Source: Agrocybe praecox
Taxonomy: Eukaryota > Basidiomycota > Agaricomycetes > Agaricales > Agrocybaceae
Reading direction: 5' to 3'
Assembly: GCA_964017145.1 (NCBI GenBank)
Contig: CAXHKQ010000104.1
Coordinates: 1-24,537 of the forward strand
DNA length: 24,537 nt
Part shown: piece by piece, positions 10,756 to 20,838 of the stretch
Layout: every line of letters begins with the position of its first letter
Position numbering within the stretch: position 1 is the stretch's first letter
The notes under the pieces: generated by a model
Databases searched by the model: none
Seen by the model: the letters and a program-made list of their open reading frames with translations, nothing else
What the model was told of the DNA's origin: nothing
Translations under genes and position numbers: made by a program

Positions 10756-11110
10756 AATACATGTGTGGTATAAGTATAAAAGAATATGTGTTGAATAGTT
10801 CATTACAGTTAGTGCATTGTGTGTCTCCAGCATAACACTATACTAAATTATCATGTAAACCAGAAAATGTATGTTTCGTGTAGTACGCGTGTGCTTATGA
10901 TATGCCTTCGAATTAACATAATCAAATGAGGTATGCATAGCTTTGAACTTGGTTCAAAAACGAACGAAAAAGTGAAAATTGCATATCGTGTCGTGTGCGC
11001 ATTCGTGTAGGAAGTTTAGCAGCATATTGCACATGCACCTGACCACTCATCCGACTCTACCATTGACCTCCATCCAGATGGTGACCATTCTCAATCGGCA
11101 CTATCATCGG

Positions 11111-14100
11111 TCACGACGACGTCGAGGCGGCCATCTGACCATCTGGCGCACTTCCATTGCCATTCCCAATGTTGTCCATCGACGTGTCCTCCGTTTTGAT
11201 GGTGAACATGGCCGAAGTTTGGTGATGATTGTGCGGCCTCTGTTCCGACTGGAAATGCTGGCCATTGCTGGTCGGATAGTGCGGATGCATCGGATGGCGT
11301 CCGTTGAGATTGGGCGGCGAGGCGGACGAAGACATGGGCGAATGCGATCCCACCGATGAGGATCGACGATGCTGCTGCTGGTCGATGGATTTGGATGAGG
11401 ATGACTGAGGCTGCAAGGATGAGGATCCCGAAGATGAAGCCGGAGTTGGAGGCATGAAGGCTCCATTCAGTGTGGCCGCATGCGGACCAAGCAGATGCGG
11501 CGGAAAAGCGGGGAAGTTCGGGAATCCGGCCAGGCCGCCAAGTGGCGGAAACAGGAACGGACTGGTCGGCTGCTGCTGCTGATGCTGATGATGCATCTGC
11601 TGCTGCTGCTGTTGCATTTGCTGCTGAATCTGGTGCTGATGTTGCTGCTGCTGCTGCTGCTGCTGAGCGGCCAGAAGACTCGAAAAGGCAGCCGGATGCA
11701 TGTCAGGGAACGAACCCTTGAACTGGTCCAGCCCGAAGGGCAAGCGTTGCGAGGCATCGGCATAAAGGCGGGCCAGAAACTCTGTCTGCAGACTGGGCGG
11801 AAAGGCCGGATGACCGGCCGGCGATTTGTCCAGAACCGATCGAGGATACTGGGATCCGGCTGAAGATTGAGATGATGAAGGCAACAGAGGCGGCGGCGGA
11901 GTCTGATGCTGGGCAGGCGGAGACATGTTGTCCGACGATGAGGTCGTCGAAAGCAGCTTCCGATGCAGATTATGATTGGCCGAATGCCGATCTCGACTGC
12001 GCTTCGAGGGGAACTCGGCATTGCAGCCATCTATCTGACATCGATAGGCCTGCTGATCGGAATTCCCTCGACCGTTGGCCTGATCATCGGTATCAGAGTC
12101 CACTTCGCCTTGAGCCAATCCAGCCGGCCCACCGATCTGCGAATGCGGCGGACTCATCAGCAGACCCATCGGAGGATAGGGAGATGAAACCATCGGGCCG
12201 GCACGCGACAGCATCATGTCGTTGAAGTTGGACTGGGAGAGATTCTCGAGGCGACGCAAGGCGTTATCGTGAGCGGCTGCTGATGCTGCTGCAGCTGCTT
12301 CGTCAGATTTGTTGGCAGTGTAATCGGCAGGACGTTCGTCCTCCTCTTCGTAGGCCGACCGCTCGGTTTTGATCAGCACAGCTGAGTTGATATCGTTAGA
12401 AGTACGGTGATCAGCTGGCTGATCTTCGTTGTTATTATCACTTGATTGCTCTGGGCTTTGGGTCGTCTGTTCCTCGGGACCACCTCGTTTCTGTGACAAG
12501 TCCAGCGTCAGATTGTCTGGCTCTGGCTCGTCAGCGGGCTCGTGTTTAATGTAGACTGGCTCTGACTTGACGACGACCGTCGAAGGTGGAAGTGGCGTTG
12601 AGCTGCGCTGCTCCGATTGGTTAGACACATTCGATTCCGGAGTGGACAACACTGACGAGGTTGGCACATCGTTGGCCGTCGCTTTGCCACTGTCTGCTTC
12701 CTCGGATCGTGCTCTCTTAACTGCCGTATTCCCGTCGTCCGTCGGCGAGGCCGCTTCATCATCAGAGTGACCGCTGTCTGCAGCTCCGCTCCCTTGAGGC
12801 ACGGCGAATCTGATTGGATTCTGACTCTTGCGCTTCCGCTTGTTGTTCATCTGACTGGATGCGTTATTCTGCTGTGCACTGCTGGCATGCGAATCGGCCA
12901 CACTGATCGAGTCCTCGTTGCTGTCTTCCAGATCTTCGGCTGAGCCGCCCATCGAAGACGAATGCGATGCTCGATCGTTCTTCTCGCGGCTCTCCGAAGT
13001 CGACAGACTAAAGTCAGTTACTCCGTTGGCTACTCCAAGTCCCTCCTCCTCACCTCGCCTCGTCGCCGCCTCCGCCGCTGCGGCAGCCATCGCCACCGCC
13101 ATATGTGCCATATGCGGCGGCAACGGAGGTGTTCCGCCCATGTAATAACCCCCTGACTTCGAGCGATCCGTCCGCCCGCTGCTGCTCAGATCATCGTCCA
13201 AATCATCGTCCATATCATCGTCCATGTCATCCTCATCACCCACCACCACAATGCCCTCCTCATCGTCATCGTCGTCGTCATCATCGTCGCCATCATCGTC
13301 GCCATGAATGCTACTGCCCTCCGACATCGAGGCACCTCCCTGACGAGCCTTGCTGCGCTCCATCTGCATGCTCTGGTACTTCTTGTACATCTCCTGCTCG
13401 TGCTTGTACTCCAGCGCGGCCGCCGACATTGCGGCTGAACTGGCTCCTGCTCCGCCTCGATGATCCGGCGGCGGCGTCAGCAATGGGAACGGACTGAACG
13501 GATTCATTCCGGAGCCCATCATTCCGGGTGCCTGTAGCAGCAGCGGATGTGGCTGAGCACTTCGGCCATCGTGCGGTGAGATCTTTCTCCGCAGGTGCGG
13601 CGAATGCAACTTCGGATTCGGATTGGCGCTGTGACGGTTGCGGGATCGACGTGAGCTGAACATCATGCTGCAGCCATCGACGCTGCACTTGTGCATCTCG
13701 CGCAGATGCACGGCACTGAAATGGATCTTCAGAGCGCCCTTGTCGCAGAACGTCTTCAGACAGACGTTGCACTGAACGCGTTTCTTGCCTGTGGACGGGT
13801 TGATAAACTGAGTGCCGAGATTCAGGGGCAGGGCGCCCCACTGGCGCTTGCCCGGCGACGAACCGGTACCCTTGCGGCCGGTCGAGGTAGATTGGTGAGG
13901 TCGGGCGGAGCTTGGGGAACGGAGTGACTTGGGCGATCGGGAGCGCGAGTCGCGGCTCAGGTTGAGGGCGTTCGGGTTCGGGTGCAGGGTCTGGTGTGGA
14001 TGCGGATGAGGACGATCGTCTCGACGATCAGATGAGGGCGGCTTGCTGGACGAATTGTGAGGCGAGTGAGAAGAGGATTGTCCGGAGCTGGGCGCCTTTC

Positions 14101-15190
14101 CCTGCGACGATGGCGGTTTCGCCGAACTGTTCATCAGATTCGAGAACGACGACGCCATCAGACTAGCCGCGAGCGGATTCATTGGCGGCCCACCTGGTCC
14201 ACCAGGAGGAACCCCCGGCAAATGGAACGGCAAATGGTGGCCGGCCATCGCCATGTTGGCCATCAGACCGGCGGCAGCAGCATGAGAGCTCATGGCTCCG
14301 GACTTGACGTCCTCGGTCATGCGACGGCGCGCCTGCGCCATGGCTGCTGCATGTAGGTGTTGTTGCTGCTGCTGCTGTTGATGGTGCTGGTGCATCTGCT
14401 GCATCTGCTGCTGGGCCTGCTGATGATGTCGCTCGACGGCATCGGGGCTCATTCGCATGGGCAGCGGAGGCAGTCCACTAGAGGCAGAAGTCGGCGGCAT
14501 TGGCGGCATTCCTGGTGGCATCCCTCCGGGGAAACCATTCGGCATGCCGGGCATTGCGCCCAGACGCCTGAAGTCGAAGGGCTGCATGTTTTGGAGGTGA
14601 TTGAGCGGACTGGAGGAGCCGGACATGTTGGGAGCTGCTGTCCCAGGAGCCGAAGCTGCCGAACTGTGGTGACCTATGGGCGAGGCGGCTGGTGGTGAAG
14701 CCGAGGCAGCTGCCGACTGCTTGGCAAAGAACTCGCTCAGATGAGCATGACTATGACCAGTCGGAAGTGGCGGAAGGCCCGAACCGTTGCCGCCACTGGC
14801 CGCAGCGGCTGCCATCTTCTGGTGCAGGTGGTTGGACAGCTGCAGCTGAGTGTGGGCCAGCGAGCTGAGGTGCATGTTCATCGGATGGGAGGCGGCTGCG
14901 GAGGCGGCCAGGCGAGCGGGTGGCGGCGATGTGGAGCGACGACTGGGCGACATCACCATTGGTGCGGCGGAGCGAGGTTGCTGGGCGGATGTTGCGAAGG
15001 TGTCTGCCGCAGGTGGATAGTTGAAGCTGTGCTGCTGCTGTAGGAACTGGCTGAGCGAGCGCTGCGATTTGTGCTGCAGTTCGGCGAGCTGCTGCTGGTA
15101 GATGAGGTGCTGGCTGTGGCTGTGCTGGTGCGGTTGTCGGAGTTTGTGCTGATCGACCGACGATGCAGACGGCGCGAAGTGTCTACTCAT
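11111..15190 (-). CDS. Disconnected (Disco)/basonuclin-family zinc-finger transcription factor, 1359 aa
   Basis: A nuclear C2H2 transcription factor; in Drosophila disco and disco-related act in appendage and head patterning and in larval optic-nerve and clock-neuron development. The family signature is intact: WG at 451-452, [18 protein letters not shown] ending at 474, finger 1 C474/C477/H490/H495, finger 2 C502/C507/H520/H529, then the basic tail through [14 protein letters not shown] third CX4CX12H finger lies at C1051/C1056/H1069/H1073 or H1076. Between them are a very acidic Asp-rich tract (about 630-667), a KRKRK nuclear-localisation motif (784-788) and four psi-K-x-E SUMO-type sites (K875, K882, K941, K1332). 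Glutamine/histidine-rich tracts (about 253-287 and 1173-1207) and Ala, Ser and Pro runs fill the rest. The start is the first ATG after an in-frame TAA (15191-15193); a splice acceptor lies 51 bases upstream. The coding region is uninterrupted. Disco versus Disco-r orthology is unresolved: the length and third finger favour a disco-r-like or undivided ancestral gene (inference). Confidence 0.95.
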   Translation of the reverse strand: MSRHFAPSASSVDQHKLRQPHQHSHSQHLIYQQQLAELQHKSQRSLSQFLQQQHSFNYPPAADTFATSAQQPRSAAPMVMSPSRRSTSPPPARLAASAAASHPMNMHLSSLAHTQLQLSNHLHQKMAAAAASGGNGSGLPPLPTGHSHAHLSEFFAKQSAAASASPPAASPIGHHSSAASAPGTAAPNMSGSSSPLNHLQNMQPFDFRRLGAMPGMPNGFPGGMPPGMPPMPPTSASSGLPPLPMRMSPDAVERHHQQAQQQMQQMHQHHQQQQQQQHLHAAAMAQARRRMTEDVKSGAMSSHAAAAGLMANMAMAGHHLPFHLPGVPPGGPGGPPMNPLAASLMASSFSNLMNSSAKPPSSQGKAPSSGQSSSHSPHNSSSKPPSSDRRDDRPHPHPHQTLHPNPNALNLSRDSRSRSPKSLRSPSSARPHQSTSTGRKGTGSSPGKRQWGALPLNLGTQFINPSTGKKRVQCNVCLKTFCDKGALKIHFSAVHLREMHKCSVDGCSMMFSSRRSRNRHSANPNPKLHSPHLRRKISPHDGRSAQPHPLLLQAPGMMGSGMNPFSPFPLLTPPPDHRGGAGASSAAMSAAALEYKHEQEMYKKYQSMQMERSKARQGGASMSEGSSIHGDDDGDDDDDDDDDEEGIVVVGDEDDMDDDMDDDLDDDLSSSGRTDRSKSGGYYMGGTPPLPPHMAHMAVAMAAAAAEAATRRGEEEGLGVANGVTDFSLSTSESREKNDRASHSSSMGGSAEDLEDSNEDSISVADSHASSAQQNNASSQMNNKRKRKSQNPIRFAVPQGSGAADSGHSDDEAASPTDDGNTAVKRARSEEADSGKATANDVPTSSVLSTPESNVSNQSEQRSSTPLPPSTVVVKSEPVYIKHEPADEPEPDNLTLDLSQKRGGPEEQTTQSPEQSSDNNNEDQPADHRTSNDINSAVLIKTERSAYEEEDERPADYTANKSDEAAAAASAAAHDNALRRLENLSQSNFNDMMLSRAGPMVSSPYPPMGLLMSPPHSQIGGPAGLAQGEVDSDTDDQANGRGNSDQQAYRCQIDGCNAEFPSKRSRDRHSANHNLHRKLLSTTSSSDNMSPPAQHQTPPPPLLPSSSQSSAGSQYPRSVLDKSPAGHPAFPPSLQTEFLARLYADASQRLPFGLDQFKGSFPDMHPAAFSSLLAAQQQQQQQQHQHQIQQQMQQQQQQMHHQHQQQQPTSPFLFPPLGGLAGFPNFPAFPPHLLGPHAATLNGAFMPPTPASSSGSSSLQPQSSSSKSIDQQQHRRSSSVGSHSPMSSSASPPNLNGRHPMHPHYPTSNGQHFQSEQRPHNHHQTSAMFTIKTEDTSMDNIGNGNGSAPDGQMAASTSS

Positions 15191-15241
15191 TTAGGGGGCT
15201 GGGGGGGTCTTCGCTGAGCTTCGGCACGACGGGCATATCAT
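15183..15241 (-). promoter_or_regulatory. Two overlapping upstream ORFs crowding the disco-like start codon
   Basis: If the exon begins at 15241, its first three bases are ATG. That ATG opens a 16-codon frame ending in TAA at 15191-15193, directly abutting the main ATG (TAAATG). A second ATG at 15236-15234, in another frame, opens a 17-codon ORF that ends in TAG at 15183-15185, overlapping the main start. The main ATG has T at -3, a weak context. The frames are seen directly; a role in restraining translation or in termination-reinitiation is inference. Confidence 0.45.
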
Positions 15242-15277
15242 CTGCGGGGATGAGGAAGGGAGAGACAGAGAACAAAG
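15242..15277 (-). promoter_or_regulatory. Splice acceptor of the disco-like coding exon
   Basis: On the minus strand a long pyrimidine-rich tract (15251-15277) leads into CCCCGCAG, with the AG at 15242-15243. The exon would then start at 15241, 51 bases before the start codon. It is a strong acceptor by consensus and implies an upstream, probably non-coding, exon at higher coordinates. Confidence 0.6.
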
Positions 15278-15530
15278 GTATTATTGATATGGATAATTGT
15301 ATTCTTGGTCATGGTCATCGCATGAGTTGTTGTACATGAAGATGTTTCAGAAATAATATCAATATAGCCCATTTAAAAAGGGTTTATTGGGATTCAGTGT
15401 GAAAATTGAATAACCAGTAGTGCTTAACTGCAATCACCGTCTCATATCTCATGCATTTCAGAATGCTTTTTTCTCAGACAGCGCTCCAGTTTGCTGTCTT
15501 CAAGAAATTGCAATCCCTTATCACTGAAAC
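15278..15530 (-). other. Presumed 5' intron of the disco-like gene, proximal part
   Basis: AT-rich sequence between the acceptor and the first SINE. Nothing else recognised. Confidence 0.4.
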
Positions 15531-15958
15531 AGCGAGCCGTATAGCAAAGTGGTAACACAGTGCGACTACGGTGCGGGAGGTCCAGGGTTCGAAACCAGCC
15601 GAAGCACATTCACATCGAATGGCTTTGATTGAGCTTTGAACTTTGGACTTTCGGTAGGAGCTTCTCTCCCTTGCGAAAGCGAATCAGTGTGATTAAAATA
15701 GAGGCTAGCTATACACATACAAATGAAAATGCGATTCGACATCTGCGTTAACACCTCGTCTAATGCATAAATGTGAAACTCGATATGGGTCACAAACAAT
15801 CACGCAGCAAAATTGCTCTGCCATAGCAAAGCTGTCGTGTACTAAGGGAGCATAGCATAGTGGGCCCAGTCCGGCGGCTTGGTGCTCGTGTCCACTCAAG
15901 TGGACACAACTCCCTCCTCTCCATGTACAAATGTATATGATAGAGGAAAAAAAAATGA
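15531..15958 (+). mobile_element. tRNA-headed SINE (SINE A), 428 bp
   Basis: Bounded by a perfect 12-bp target duplication TATCACTGAAAC (15519-15530 and 15959-15970). The head has a pol III A box (TATAGCAAAGTGGTAACAC region), a CTACGGT anticodon-loop-like segment as in tRNA-Arg(ACG), and a B box GGTTCGAAACC near 15587. The 3' end is A-rich. The long body contains a tight hairpin, GTGTCCACT/AGTGGACAC with a 2-base loop (15888-15907). It is in the opposite orientation to the disco-like gene. The family is not identified. Confidence 0.85.
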
Positions 15959-16081
15959 TATCACTGAAACTACCCACTAACTAATGCGGTTTTGCATCTC
16001 AGGAGGCTAAAAACTAACAACACATATATAATTGGTTGTAAAACCCTACGTCTTAATATAGTACATGTGAATACACCAAAA

Positions 16082-16346
16082 GTCGTCTGAGTGGCGTAGG
16101 GGTAGAGTACCTGCCTCACGATCGGAAGGTCCTGGGTTCGAATCCCGGTATGGGTGCGGGTTTTTTCTTCCAACGATGATCCAAAGGAAGGATGTTAAAT
16201 GTTGCCTAGGGATCGCTGTGCTAATCACATGGCATCTTTAAACCCGAAATCGATTATGAAGACCTGCTACTCTTCACATACAAGGAGAGTATAGAAGGGA
16301 GGCCAAGACCTGTAATGGGTTGTAGTGCCACAAAATTATTATTATT
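16082..16346 (+). mobile_element. tRNA-headed SINE (SINE B), 265 bp
   Basis: Flanked by a near-perfect duplication (AATACACCAAAA at 16070-16081; AATACACAAAAA at 16347-16358). The head has an A-box-like GTGGCGTAGGGGTAGAG and a B box GGTTCGAATCC at about 16135-16145. The tail is (ATT)n at about 16336-16346. The anticodon-loop position reads CTCACGA (CAC, Val-like), but the anticodon stem does not pair, so it is not a functional tRNA. Plus-strand orientation. Confidence 0.85.
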
Positions 16347-16516
16347 AATACACAAAAAAAATGGGCAACAATCGTGTTATCCCATTCATTCAGACACGCC
16401 TTCGAAAATTGTAATGGTGCATTTTGTTTTACAGAAAAGACTCATTTGTGGCCAATAACGCCCGAATTCTGTATTTCGTGTTTGGTTAAGAAACCATAAC
16501 TTTTTTCCAGTCATAT

Positions 16517-16941
16517 CATCATCTACATCCATTCACCCCATTAAGGAGTGTTGGGCGGCTGTATTTGAAAATACGAAGCTTTTACAGGTTATTTTACTGT
16601 TGATAGGCACCAGTATATCAACAGGGCAGTTTCACTCAAACAGGAGCTTTTACTAGAACGAAATCAGCGCTTAGCGCTACACTGAGAGAGAGAGAACAAA
16701 GCCAATAAGCCAACATTTACGTGTCTGCTCACACACGGGCAGAGTGATACGTTGTTTTTTCCACTCTGCGCTTTGAGAACTTATTGTTTTTGTGTATAGC
16801 AACCTGTTTATTGCTGATAACACAGTTCCCAGTTTTTGACGACGCGTTTGATAAATTTGAGGTGCCGCTTCGGGGATTCGAACCAACAACTTTTGATTCC
16901 AAAACCCGACTACGCTACCCACTCTACCATCGCGTCGTCCG
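16517..16941 (-). mobile_element. tRNA-headed SINE (SINE C), 425 bp, minus strand
   Basis: The target duplication TCCAGTCATAT (16506-16516 and 16942-16952) brackets the element exactly. On the minus strand the head begins at 16941 with CGGACGACGCGATGG, then an A-box-like TGGTAGAGTGGGTAGC, and a B box GGTTCGAATCC at about 16875-16885. The 3' end has a GATGTAGATGATG tail. It includes a (GA)n stretch at about 16683-16693. Its orientation matches the disco-like gene. Body sequence differs visibly from SINEs A and B, so it is a separate family. Confidence 0.8.
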
Positions 16942-17670
16942 TCCAGTCATATGAATGGGAATGAATCCTTTTCATAATATTGCTTGTGTGTTACATTTTC
17001 TCGACAATTCCTTCATATAATAATGCTGTCAAAAAAGAATGGCGATTTTTTGCTAAGTGTCGTTGCGAGTGCGTAGTTCTAGCTTGTTGGACAAGTTTTT
17101 TCCACTTATTAAAATGTCCGACATTTTATTTTTTGATTCTGTCGATCGTGAGTTGTAGCGTCGCATACATAGAGCAAAATAAAGAGATAATCTGGCATAT
17201 TTTATTGCAAATAATTTAAGTTAAACATTAGTTATTTTTTCAGTTATGTAGTACTGGCATGTATAAGATGATTTGCGAAAACTATGTTCCGAGCAGCAGC
17301 TCGATGACAGTCGCACTGCTTGAATATAGTAATAGAATTTCAAATGTAATTATCATCCGTTATCCCTCAGGGCGAGCGACAGACGTTCTCGCCGTACAAA
17401 CAGCGTCTCAGTGCAAACACACAGACGACGCAGGATATTATGCGCAATCTCCGCGGAGCTAAACCGTTTGACACACTGCGAGAAGCAAAGCGATGCGAGG
17501 CGACGTGTTAAACGCCATCGCCGAGCCATCGCCGCCAAACAAACACGCGCGCACTGAGAATATGTTACAGTCATTTCCGCTACGTTGCGCGCAACGTGTA
17601 TCATATCAAATGTGTTCCAGAAATTAATTGAATAACAAGGCCAAAAGGAACATCGCGCCGACGTACGACC

Positions 17671-17781
17671 GGTGTGTGTGTGTGTGTGTGAGTGTGTTCT
17701 CAGTTCGTGTTCGCTTCGGTCTGACGCGCGACGCAGACAAACACACGCATCGACCATATGTCGGGCACACACACACACACA
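17671..17781. repeat. (TG)n and (CA)n tracts facing each other
   Basis: A TG tract at 17671-17690 and a CA tract at 17764-17781, about 73 bases apart and inverted relative to each other, so the single strand could fold into a TG/CA stem. Confidence 0.8.
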
Positions 17782-19072
17782 TGCATGAACTCAGACGCAA
17801 CCTGCCCGCTCTCGGCACATCCCTTTTCGCGCATCACACGCGCGCTTCTCTGGCTGGCGTGTGATAATTACTTTTCGTCGGTTTTCTCGCTATTCGCGCT
17901 TCGTGTTCGGCTGGTGTGTGTTCGTTCGTCTCCGGTGGGAATGAATTGTTTTCGGTGGGTTTGGGGTGCGATGATACCGCGCATTGTCGTCGCTTTGGAG
18001 CTGAACTTGCACAGTCATGGCACGCATGTGAGCCGTGGCCGTGTGACGCTTACGGTTATGCAACGCATGTGCGTGTGTGCGTGTGTGTTTTGAGATCAGC
18101 GGTTCGATGATTAGGCGAATATGCACCAGACACAGACACCACCGTAAGGGCGAATCTGGAGCAATCTCGTTAGGCCGTGCTGATTGCCATGGGAAATCGA
18201 CAACAAGCTATGGAATAGTGGGTATCAGAGAACAGATGTGTTTGGCTGAGAGAGTGTAGTGCTAAGCAAGATATACTTATTTCATAACTAGGGTAAAGTT
18301 GGGCAAGTGTTCCTATAAAGATCAACGTGATCCCACGTCTAACATTTTCAACCAATTTCAGTTATCTCAGTACAAATCGAGAGCATGTTTTTAACGATTT
18401 GTGTTCAAAACTACAACAATTTAGGGTTGAAAAATAACAAATAAGTTTCATTCATGCTCATTCAAACAAACGGAATGGAACACACGACAAGCGCATTAGT
18501 AAGACGAGCTAACACACTAAAAACACATAATATTGGGCTATAACTTTATAATTTGATGATGAAGCTTCTTTGAAATGCACAAAACATCCGAAATTCAGTT
18601 GACAAATTAAGAGGCCATAATGGCTCATGTAGAACTTGCTCTACATTATGTCTTATGTCTTCAACCATTGACGCGTATATTTCGAGAAAGGCGTTATGTG
18701 TTCAAATCGAGAACATTTTCGCGGTCCGACTGACTCACTCATCATTCGCACCATTCGCTGCAGCGATGTTTTCATACGGCATGCAGCATAAATCAGTTAA
18801 TAATTGTCCAAATGGCCATTCGGTGGCACACACGCACTTTCATCGCACACGCATTATTCAAGTGCAAATTACTGTATTCAATTAGCTGGTCTGGGCTGCG
18901 CCTCAATCGCACCACCACCATTTCCATTTCACTCTCCGTGCGTCAATTTATCGATTCACATAAGCGAGCGCAGTGACGCAAACGCCGATTCGTGTGGTGG
19001 TCTAAATATAAGTCCGGGTGCCAGCACAAGCAATGCAATAAACATATCTATTGGGCCTGGCAAAACGTGCAT

Positions 19073-19113
19073 GCACACACACACACACAAAACGATGACG
19101 ACGACGACGACGA
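19073..19113. repeat. (AC)n followed by (GAC)n
   Basis: AC repeats at 19073-19089, then about six GAC/ACG triplets at 19094-19113. Confidence 0.85.
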
Positions 19114-19294
19114 AACGTATCGAGACACGTGCAAAGTGCGAATATGTTCACATAACATACGCACGCACATACTTCTCTAAATATAATAACAAATTAAGCA
19201 ATAAATATCAATTTTCCTGAAAATCATAAATATCATTGCCGCTCGTACGCAACATAATAATTGCATGAGAGCCGCTCTCAGCGTCGGCGTGAGC

Positions 19295-19310
19295 TTGTGT
19301 GTGTGTGTGT
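19295..19310. repeat. (TG)n microsatellite
   Basis: A short TG tract of about eight units. Confidence 0.85.
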
Positions 19311-19761
19311 AATCGGTATTATTACGCGAGCAAGAAAAGAGCCGCAAAGACCGCAGACGACACACGACGACGCATCGGAGCAGTGCGCGACATCGGACCT
19401 CGCGACTCGCGATTCGAAATAACCCACAGAGAGCAGAGCAGCGAGTGCGTAAATGGACCAGCCGCCGCGTCACACGCAGCGCACACGATCAATACATGTT
19501 TAATAGCATAACACACATACACGCACGTACGGAGGACGACGGACGACGCTCGCACATTATGTTATTCATATTTTATTTACGTTTTGCACGTCCGTTCGCT
19601 CTGGCCGGCTCCGGCACTTGAGCACACATCCAGCGCACTGGGGAACATGCGCAAGCATGTGTGTGTGCGTTTGTCATATTTATACCTCACATCTTTTGTG
19701 CCGCACAGCGCAGCGACGCAACATAAGATCCGTGCTGTGCTGCGCTGTTTCCCGACGCCGA

Positions 19762-19762
19762 T

Positions 19763-19794
<32 letters not shown>
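19762..19794. repeat. (CCG)n microsatellite
   Basis: About eleven CCG/GCC triplets without interruption, followed by a (GCCA)n run at 19831-19848. Confidence 0.9.
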
Positions 19795-20814
19795 GCCAGT
19801 CATAACTCTGCGGCCAATTATATATTTGTTGCCAGCCAGCCAGCCAGTGAAATGTGCGCCCAAACCGATGGTGATATTTATGCGGCTGCGATGCGTTGCG
19901 GCGATGCAGGCCGCGTATAGGGTTTTTGATTTGGAACGCTATGAAGGGTTAAATTGCGAACATTGCGGATCGACGAATATGCTATGTTTTAAATAGAATA
20001 TGTTGGCCAATTTTGTTGGGCTCGATTCAAAATGCGCTCGATTTAACAAATTCCGGCGACTGGTCGATTAGTCTAGCCTAGTCCGGACGAATTATCCACA
20101 TAAAACAAAACAAATTGGTCTTTCTTCAATACTTTACTTTATTTGGCTCGATTTAAGAGTAAACATGGTCGCTAGGCGGTATCACGTTAGGCAGACCGAG
20201 AATTTTCCAAACCGAATTTCAAATTTCGATAGTCTATCAATACAGATGTCCGCTAGAATATCAATAACTCATCGAAACACCAACCGATTTCCATGACATT
20301 TTTATCTCCGTTTTTAACGAAGAATTAAGTATTTCCAGGAAATAGCGAAATCGATATAATTAGAAAACTGGGTTGAATTCATGATTATCACACAAAAATC
20401 AAACCTGATCAATAAACCAATCTAGAAATAAAACGTATATAGGGAGACAAAACGAAAGTCTTGTATAAGTTTCAATGTTTTAGGCCCAGCGGGATAATTG
20501 AAAGTTTACATTCCAAATGTCCAAACGTAGTTTCGAATGAGGATTTGTAAACAAATACCGCTTCAGTATGTTGGATGCTCCATCTTCTATTGAAAACCCC
20601 TTTCATCTGCACACGCAAGCTGCAGAATATACGAGCATAATTTGATTTGATTTCGAGCACGGCGCTGCTCACAAAGTAATTATGTATGCGAGTGTGTATT
20701 GGTGAATAGTCCCATGCGACGCGACATACAGACGACGCCGAAGTGGCAATGTGAGCAAAATAAAATGGCCCCAACCGACCGTGCGAGATACGCACACGAA
20801 ATTGCGTTCCCATA

Positions 20815-20838
20815 GCACACACACACACATACATACAT
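20815..20838. repeat. (CA)n with ACAT continuation
   Basis: About eight CA units running into ACAT repeats. Confidence 0.85.

Larger units (their letters stand above)
9986..11110 (-). other. Probable 3' UTR of the disco-like gene
   Basis: Reading from the TGA stop on the minus strand, this stretch has no further coding potential. It is AT-rich, free of transposons and free of long microsatellites, unlike the flanks. AATAAA hexamers on the minus strand occur at 10668-10673, 10565-10570 and 10193-10198, and as a close pair at 10018-10023 and 10008-10013. The pair is followed by a TGTGTGG stretch near 9946-9952 that could be the downstream GU-rich element. A Pumilio-type site (TGTAAATA, minus strand) lies at 10748-10755. 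The extent of about 1.1 kb is inference; which poly(A) site is used cannot be told from sequence. Confidence 0.4.

Noticed and set aside
11470..15043. Plus-strand open frames with poly-Leu, poly-Ser or Arg-rich stretches across the disco-like exon
   Set aside because: They are antisense or shifted-frame readings of the CAG/GAT repeat-rich coding sequence. The minus-strand frame carries the conserved fingers.
16082..16160. A functional tRNA gene
   Set aside because: The A and B boxes are present, but the anticodon stem does not pair and the unit is followed by a SINE body, tail and target duplication. The same holds for the tRNA-like heads of the elements at 15531 and 16941.
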